64,000 bases of DNA from Atherix ibis (taxonomy: Eukaryota; Arthropoda; Insecta; Diptera; Athericidae), in assembly GCA_958298945.1 (NCBI GenBank), contig OY282609.1, positions 13,746,326 through 13,810,325 of the forward strand, read 5' to 3'. Shown here piece after piece: positions 57,320-64,000 of the stretch. Numbering within the stretch: the first letter of the stretch is position 1; the number at the start of each line of letters is the position of its first letter. The notes below the pieces were generated by a model. That model saw nothing but the letters and a program-made list of their open reading frames with translations. It ran no database searches and was not told where the DNA came from. The translations under genes and the position numbers were made by a program.

Positions 57320-58232
57320 CGCTTAAAGAACTAATTATGATTGTTCCTATTTTCGACCACCTTGTGGCATTTAATATTTAATATCAATGCATCAATGTTT
57401 GCTGGTTTATTGACATAGACCAACGACTACAAATAACCCATACGAAGAAGTCCAAAGCTCACATCTCTTGGATGACATTACACATTTGCATTTCTTCCAA
57501 TTATGGACTCGCTCAATTTTTCTCGCCTTAAATCGATTGTGGCCAGGGCTGTGTGGCTCATTATTGACAGTGTCGGAAACTCCTTTCCCATTTTGAAAAA
57601 AATAAGGACCGATGTCTCCACCGTACCAAACGGACTCTTTTTCGAATGGTAAAGTTTTATGGTGAATAATTTGTAGATTAGATTCAGCTCAGTAACGACA
57701 ATTTTCTTTATTTACCGTTTCGCAGAGATAAAAATGTGCCTCATCTGAAAAGAGCAAAATCAGCAAATTAATGTCGTTTGCGATGGTCTAACGACTTCAG
57801 TTCTTGTGTAATAAGAATGGGGTAAGAAATTAAGCCTAAGTACAAATATAAAATACTCCCTATTACAGTGGACCCAAATATTGACAACGCCTTGAAGTTG
57901 ATAAATTTGGATCTTTCTTTTACTAGCTTATGAATATTTTTGTTAAAAAAGACTGCATTCAAAACTTTCCACACTTCGACAAAAAGCGCGCATACTATGC
58001 CGATTATGACGACCAAAAATTCGAAAAAGTGCTCGATAAGTTGCAATAAAATAACGATTATTTTGATAGAAATATTGGAGAACTTCAAAGCATTGTTGAT
58101 ACGTGCATCTTTTCATAAATAACTTGCAAATCTTACTAAATATAACTTATGATAACAATAAATTTTAGCATTTCGATTATGGCCTCACGATCCGTTTGAA
58201 AACGTATCACCTCTATTGAAAAAACCCTTATA
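57320..58232 (-). pseudogene. Rosa-type DD41D transposase pseudogene 2
   Basis: The minus strand reads QQCFEVLQYFYQNNRYFIAT, YRALFRIFGRHNRHSMRAFC (N-terminal DNA-binding part), then LLFSDEAHFYLCETVNKENC with the first catalytic D, LQIIHHKTLPFEKESVWYGG, DIGPYFFQNGKG, SHTALATIDLRREKLSESII, and SLVYVNKPANIDAL. The second and third catalytic blocks are lost to small deletions and frameshifts. The right end at about 58200-58232 is an inverted GGGTTTTTTCAATAGAGGTG, matching the end of the copy at 28271-29176. Together the two relics cover most of the family's protein. Confidence 0.75.
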
Positions 58233-58682
58233 GAAAATCTTTTTTCGTTAAATTTTGGGCAATTTTTTTTTTTGATATCTAAATGGATATTATTTAATAA
58301 GTATTTATGTTAAAAATAAATTTTTTTATGGTACCACAAATGGATTTTAGAGATCGAAAGTGTCTTCTTATATTTCGTTGACTTATACGGCCGGTGCAGT
58401 ATTTTTCAATATATCGTTAACTTATACGGTTCTTCTAGCCGTCATAAATATCCTTTTACAGTCATTTTTTTCTTGAGAATATTTATAAACCCCATAGACC
58501 ATCTCCATAGTTTTGACTTCTAAAACTTTTAGTCTAAGGCATGTGTGAATATTTTTTAGTTCATTGAACATATTAAAAAAAAAAACCAAAATCCCAAAGT
58601 TATTGATTACTAAGTACTTCTAAAATATCTTTTCGAAGAGCTTATTTAAAAGCGCATATTTTCTCTAAAACTTATTTAAAAG
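58233..58682. other. AT-rich spacer
   Basis: Nothing recognised; 'ctta.acgg' phrases repeat around 58380-58430. Confidence 0.4.
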
Positions 58683-59924
58683 TACCAGGGGTATAAGCTT
58701 AAATCCGCTGTTTGGTTATAGATGGCGTGAGTGAGCGTATTAAGCCTACCATGGGCACGCCATTCTTTTCGTTTATGAGTTTGATATCTGTCAACATTAA
58801 TCAGTGGACATTGTCAGCAATTTCGTACAACAACATACATTTTTCCTTTGGTAATCATGTCTAGTTTTGTGCCAGAAAAGGAGCATATGCGGGAAGAAAT
58901 CTGCTGCCGAATCGCATTGAATGCTTATGGAGGTTTATGGAAACAACTTGCCGAGATTGGTTTCGTCGGTTCAAAGACGGCAATTTTGACTTGTAGGACA
59001 AGAAGCGTAAAAATAGGCCTAGGAAGGTTGAGAACCATCAATTGCAGGCTCTTTTGGACGAAGACGATACCCAATCGCAAAAAATTCTCGCGGAGCAATT
59101 GGGTGTTACTCAAGCAGCCATTTCCATGCGTCTGCGTGCTATGGGGAAGACTAAAAAAATTGGACAATAGGTGCCGCATGAATTGAACGTTAGGCAGATG
59201 GAGCGACGCCAAAATACATGCAAAATCTTGCTCGCTATAAAAAAAAAAAAGTCGTTCTTGCATCGGATTGTGACAGGCGATGAAAAGAGAATATATTTCG
59301 AGAATCCTAAATGCAAGAAATCGTGGGTTGATCACGGCCAACCATCAACATCTTCCTCAAGACCAAATCGCTTCGGACGGACGACGATGCTGTGCGTTTG
59401 GTGGGATCAATAGGGTATCGTCTACTATGAGATGTTGAAACCTGGTGAAACTGTCAATGCCCACCACTACCACCAACAACTGATCAAATTACACCGTGCT
59501 CTGCGTGAAAAAAGGACGGATTAACAACAAGAAAATGTTAAGCTGATTTACCTCCACGACAACGCACCATCGCACACGTCAAAAATAGTCCGAAACTACT
59601 TGGAGACACCCAACTGGGAGGTGCTACCCCACGCCGCTTAATCACCAGACCTGGCCCCTTCCGAATACTACCTGGTTTCATCGATGGGCCACGCGCTCAC
59701 TGAGCAGAACTTCGATTCTTACGAAGACGTCCGAAAATGGCTTGATAAGTGGTTTGCCTCGAAAGAGAAGAAATTTTTTGGCGTGGTATCCACAAATTGC
59801 CCGAGGGATGGGAAAAATGTGTAGCTAGCGAGGGCAAGTACTTTGAATTTGTTTTTGTTTTCTATGAAAAAAACATGCGCTTCTTTGAACTAAAAAACAA
59901 CGGATTTAAGCTTATATACCTCAC
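58683..59924 (+). mobile_element. Mariner element G (mauritiana type)
   Basis: The left end is CCAGGGGTATAAGCTTAAAT after TA (58683-58684). The inverted right end shares TATAAGCTTAAATCCG. The outermost bases of the right end are diverged, and no clean TA follows. Confidence 0.82.
58857..59847 (+). pseudogene. Mauritiana-type mariner transposase pseudogene G
   Basis: The closest relative I recognise is Mos1: MSSFVPEKEHMREE, DWFRRFKDGNFDL*DKKRKN, LQALLDEDDTQSQKILAEQL, GVTQAAISMRLRAMGK, VPHELNVRQMERRQNTCKIL, KKSFLHRIVTGDEKRIYFEN, RFGRTTMLCVWWDQ*GIVYY, EMLKPGETVNAHHYHQQLIK, LHDNAPSHTSKIVRNYLETP, NWEVLPHAA*SPDLAPSEYY and WEKCVASEGKYFE. It is disabled by an early frameshift, at least five in-frame stops, and a D-to-E change at the third catalytic position (APSE). 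The normal stop after KYFE is also lost. Confidence 0.9.
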
Positions 59925-60667
59925 CCATAAAATACAGGACCCTCAAAAGGCAGTTTCACAACTTTTATTTCATGTAATTTTAGTTATCTGGAATTATGTA
60001 ATTTTTGATGTTCTGGCAGTTACTATAAGTAAAATTATAATAGAGTTTCATAATCTTGAAGAACGTTTGATTTATAGTAACAATACTTGGTAAAAAAAAT
60101 TCACATTTCATGTAATTACACTGTTTATCTTATACACGTGTCCTTATTAAAAAACGTGATGTAATGTAGAACCGAACGCTCAGGAATCTTAGTTGTGTGG
60201 GACATGATGTAACCCGTACAAAATTCAGGTTATATAGTAATTTCAGCCTTCTAATCATGTATGTCAGCGGGAGACCCTGATTTAGGCCCATAGATAAAAT
60301 CACGGTTTTGGCAGGAAATTGATAATTAATGACAAAGGATATTATATGAGTAATTTAAGCGGACCTCTACAATCTCGTGAAGGGACTTGACTCTGTAGAG
60401 CGGTTCTGCGCCAAAGACTTAGAGCTTTTTCATAAGTGACTTGGTCCATCTGGGGTTGAACGACATCTGGTGTCAGCAGGAGAGTGCCATGTCACACAGA
60501 GTACGTGCTACAATGGAATTCTTATGTTCAATATCTTTTTTGACCCTCTCGCTCTCCAGATTTAACCGCCCTTAATTTCTTCTTATCGAAAATAATTAAA
60601 AGAAAATTGGAAAACTTAAAAAAAAAACATTTTAATCAACGAAATTCAACGTGGATAAATGCAAAAT
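59925..60667. other. Intergenic, nothing recognised
   Basis: The ORF running out of element G (to about 60093) is not conserved-looking. 60.2-60.55 kb is less AT-rich but unrecognised. Confidence 0.42.
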
Positions 60668-61929
60668 TACGAGGGTTATTCAACAAGTACTTAGCCCCAC
60701 CGCCCGATGGAAGTGCTGTCACAAAAGAAATTTACCATTGTGCAGTACATTTTTTTTATAGCCCACTGTCAAAGTTTCACTCGATTCCCTTCATTAGTTT
60801 TGTTTTGAGGGCCTTTGAAAGCGAGCGTGTCGGTCAGTTGCACAAAAATGGAAAAAGAACAATATCGTTCGGTGATTAGATTCTTGTTTTTTGAAGGGAA
60901 AACGCGTAGCGAAATCAAAGATCGCTTGGATGCTGTGTATGGTGACTCTTCTCCTTCGATGGCGACCGTCAAGAATTGGTTCAACGAGTTTGTTCGTGGC
61001 CGCACCTCGGTTTTTGATGAGCCACGCTCAGGTGCTGCTACGGAGGAAAACGTTAAAAAAGTCCACGATCTCGTGTTGGCAGACCATCGATTGAAGGTTC
61101 ACGAGATAGCTGAGACTGTGGGCATCGCAATAGGAACGGTGCATCATATTCTACACGAAGAACTGGGCATGAGAAAGCTGTCGGCGCGATGGGTGCCGCG
61201 TTTGCTCACACCGGAACACCGTGAGACCACATCGGCGACGTGTTTGGCGCTGTTTCAGCGCAATCCAGCGGAGTTCTTGCGTCGTTTCGTGACCGTCGAC
61301 GAAACATGGATTCACTGGTACACACCAGAGACCAAGAAACAGTCGAAACAGTGGACTTCACCCGGCGAACGTGCTCCGAAGAAGGCGAAGACTGTTCGAT
61401 CGGCCGGAAAGGTGATGGCCACCGTTTTCTAGGATTCACATGGTGTGATCTACATCTATTACCTCGAGAAGGGTAAAACAATCACGGGGCGCTACTATGC
61501 TGACTTATTGGGCCGTTTTGACTTCGATTTGATGAAAAAGCGGCCCCGCTTTGCGAAGAAAAAAGTGCTGTTCCACCACGACAACGCGCCGGCTCACACC
61601 TCCGCCGTCGCCATGGCCAAATTGGTCGAATTGCGCTACGAATTGCTGCCCCATCCACCGTACTCTCCAGATTTGGCCCCCTGTGACTACTTTTTGTTTC
61701 CAAACCTGAAAAAATCACTCGCCGGGAATAGATTTGGATCGAATGAGGAGGTCATCGTCGCCACGGAGGCCTATTTTGCTTCCCTTTTTGGACGGGTTAA
61801 AAAAAGTTAGAGCGTTGCTGGGCCAAGTGTATCGACCTTGAAGGAGATTTTGTGGAAAAATAAATTGCCACCTTTCCAAAATTTTCGTTTTTCTTTTGTA
61901 GGCTAAGTACTTGTTGAATGACCCTCGTA
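60668..61929 (+). mobile_element. Mariner element I (TACGAGGGT ends)
   Basis: TA-flanked (60668-60669, 61928-61929). The ends are TACGAGGGTTATTCAACAAG (left) and TACGAGGGTCATTCAACAAG (right, inverted). It is a sister of element H. Confidence 0.92.
60848..61863 (+). pseudogene. Mariner transposase pseudogene I, lightly damaged
   Basis: From MEKEQYRSVIRFLFFEGKTR it reads almost to the end: VDETWIHWY (first D), a TAG replacing the W of VFWD (61430-61432), then the same frame continues through FHHDNAPAHTSAVAMAKLVE and HPPYSPDLAPCDYFLFPNLK with exactly 34 residues between the last two aspartates. Small in-frame deletions relative to H remove PKTA and KRN. A one-base frameshift near 61800 garbles the last residues, and the original stop was probably 61861-61863. 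Two lesions separate it from a full frame. Confidence 0.92.
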
Positions 61930-63756
61930 TATTGAAAAATGTCATCTAAAGAATAACGTTTTTTTACAAGACTTGCAGCTGCCATTGAAACGATATTATT
62001 TTTTTTTGAATGAGTAATTAGAGACTAATAATTATATCTAATATTATAGTTATTATTTTTCAATATTATTATCTATTTAAAAATAGTAGTTTTCTTTTGA
62101 AAATTATAAATTCTAAACACTTGCTTACTTATTTATCATATTATGATAGACAGAAATCGATTTAAAATTATGACTTGCACTGAATTAATTAATATTCCAA
62201 CTACTGTCATCACTCACTTCCGATTATCTTTTTAATATATAGTATTTTATGAAAAATTAGATAATGAAAATAATCAATAACGAATATACTTTATGCTAAG
62301 TACTCATAAACTGTACTTGACTATTTTGAATAGTCTCATTTTTATTGCAACAAATCGAACCATTAAGCTTATATTAATAAATTAGCAAATAAACAAGGAA
62401 TGCATTGATTAAAATAATAAATTTTATTCTAACTAATATAACTATTTACTATAAGCTGATGTGTACTTAAGAAAATTGCCTGCAATACAAAATATTGCAA
62501 TAATCCGTCGTTTCGTTGCATTAATTCATTTGCAGAAAGGAGGAAAAATATTCACGGTGAATTTATTCACAATTAATAATGAAATTAAAATTTTATATTA
62601 TTGATAAATTATTAATATTACGGCAGGTGGTATGTAGAAAATTGATTGGAAAAATTACCCTTTCATAATCATTTTAATACGAATAAGACGTATGACCATG
62701 TGAGCGAGTATCTTTACAATGAACGCCTTGGAAAATGTGCGTTTTGAATATGGAATCGATTAAAAAAAAATTATATTTTCAACCTAACAGTGTGAATTAT
62801 TTATTTTATTTTGTTGCATAATTTAAGCATTTTTTTTTTTTGGCGTTGTTGATAACATAACAAATTTTTCCTGTTCGAAGCGTTAATAAAATTTATTTCA
62901 AACTATTCATATTAATTTATTCGTTAATAATTTAAATCCATAAATTATGTAAATTTGCTAAATTAGCTTATATAAAAATAGAAAAAGTGAAACTTAATTG
63001 CTTAAAAAAGCAGCTAAAACCAATTACGAAATTTCAATTGAATTGAAATGATTAAATCGGATGTTTATTTTTTGTGTTCATTGAAATATAAATTGTTAAA
63101 TTTAATCATTTCTTATTGATTTTTTTCATAAATAAATATTACATAATAAATTATATATTGTTAATCATAAATAGTAAATAAATTGAATGAATTCGATTGT
63201 TGGAATATATTGAATAGAAAATTTCAAGTAAAAGATTCCAATTGAAACAAATGTTTTGTTGCGGGAAACAATCATCAATAATATCGTAATTGGCATAGTT
63301 TTTTTTTGAGTTATTTTAAAGATATAAATTTTTCTTAAAAATCGACCTTTAGATTTTCTTATAATGACTTTTATATTATTTTTATTATTTAATTTTGGGT
63401 TTTGTCTTGGTTTTCTTTGGTTGTTGTTGAAAAAACCTAATGTCAAATGAGTTTCTAATTTAATTTATGATTTTTTAATGAAAGAAAATTTCCAATTCAT
63501 TGTTAATGAGTTATTTTATATAAAATATTTTTAAAAAAATCAAAAATTTTAAATGAATAATCGAAAAATAACATTTCAAATAATTTTAAGTTCAAATATT
63601 TTCAGAAATTTCAAAATTGAATTGGCTCAAAAACTTAAAAATTTCTAATTATGGGCGCCATAAAAAATACAGACATTTTTAAATTTGCAATTCTCAAAAT
63701 CAATACACTCAACATTTTAAGTTTTTTTATTATTTATGTTTAGATTAATGAGGTAC
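61930..63756. other. AT-rich intergenic sequence
   Basis: Homopolymer-rich, with no gene, RNA or repeat recognised. Confidence 0.45.
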
Positions 63757-64000
63757 AGGGGGAAACCCCAGACGAGTTATGCGGGATTTTTACGTCGCTT
63801 GAACCTAACCTGCACCTCTAACCTTGCTCTCGGAACGATGGTTCCCCGGCGGCACTCTTTGTAAATACTACTTCGGCGGGGCGTTCTTATTTGATGCTAC
63901 TGCTGTCCCGATGTTATGACGCCTCGCGGCCTATACTTCGTACGTTGTGTGGAGATCCTTGATAATGGATTCCGCGTACTCTGCAGTTCTCTTCCAAGCC
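63757..64000 (-). pseudogene. R1-like LINE 3' end, copy 3 (runs off window)
   Basis: Closely matches 29540-29800 (shared CGGAACGATGGTTCCCCGGC and flanks). The minus strand gives the protein end AWKRTAEYAESIIKDLHTTY, then EV and a stop at 63931-63933. 63757-63930 is the 3' UTR. The rest of the element lies beyond the window, so its integrity is unknown. Confidence 0.85.

Noticed and set aside
1..64000. CRISPR array, bacterial operon, phage, tRNA or rRNA genes
   Set aside because: No spaced identical repeats of CRISPR type, no clover-leaf candidates and no rRNA cores were noticed. The content is that of an insect nuclear genome.

Overview
The window looks like part of an AT-rich insect genome. 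It has long poly-A/T runs, spliced eukaryotic gene structure, many mariner-type transposons, and one recognisable host gene: the cystine-knot neurohormone subunit bursicon beta (partner of bursicon). The order of insect cannot be fixed from the sequence alone. No bacterial features (operons, ribosome binding sites, tRNAs, CRISPR) were seen.

Layout. 0.3-0.5 kb: jockey-type reverse transcriptase (RT) scrap. 3.7-4.3 kb: Helitron-like remnant carrying a MITE. 9.3-10.5 kb: dead mariner, followed by a Tc1 scrap and a non-LTR RT relic. 14.8-15.5 kb: degenerate coding-like stretch of unknown family. 16.75-21.63 kb: a hAT element with an 8-bp target-site duplication, holding two nested mariners and a MITE. 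21.99-23.02 kb: the only uninterrupted transposase ORF, a mariner of 345 codons. 28.3-30.3 kb: a DD41D (rosa-type) relic and an R1-like LINE tail. 35.6-37.6 kb: another mariner relic with internal duplications. 39.5-40.8 kb: a mariner with a 40-nt inverted duplication. 41.0-42.9 kb: jockey relic, then a Helitron-like element with a MITE. 43.2-44.0 kb: the bursicon beta gene. 49.4-50.4 kb: R1-like LINE with a five-copy 122-bp array. 51-62 kb: mellifera-type, mauritiana-type, rosa-type and TACGAGGGT-type mariner relics. 63.76 kb to the end: the 3' end of another R1-like LINE copy that runs off the window.

Functionally, the only gene likely to serve the host is bursicon beta: a two-exon gene with a TATA box upstream and an AATAAA signal downstream. 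Everything else recognised is transposon sequence, nearly all inactivated by stops, frameshifts, deletions or loss of catalytic aspartates. The most unusual features are the nested hAT with exact target duplication, the intact mariner ORF with no recognisable left terminal repeat, the LINE-derived coding minisatellite, and several near-perfect inverted duplications with short spacers. Large stretches remain in which I recognise nothing, and these are listed as such.
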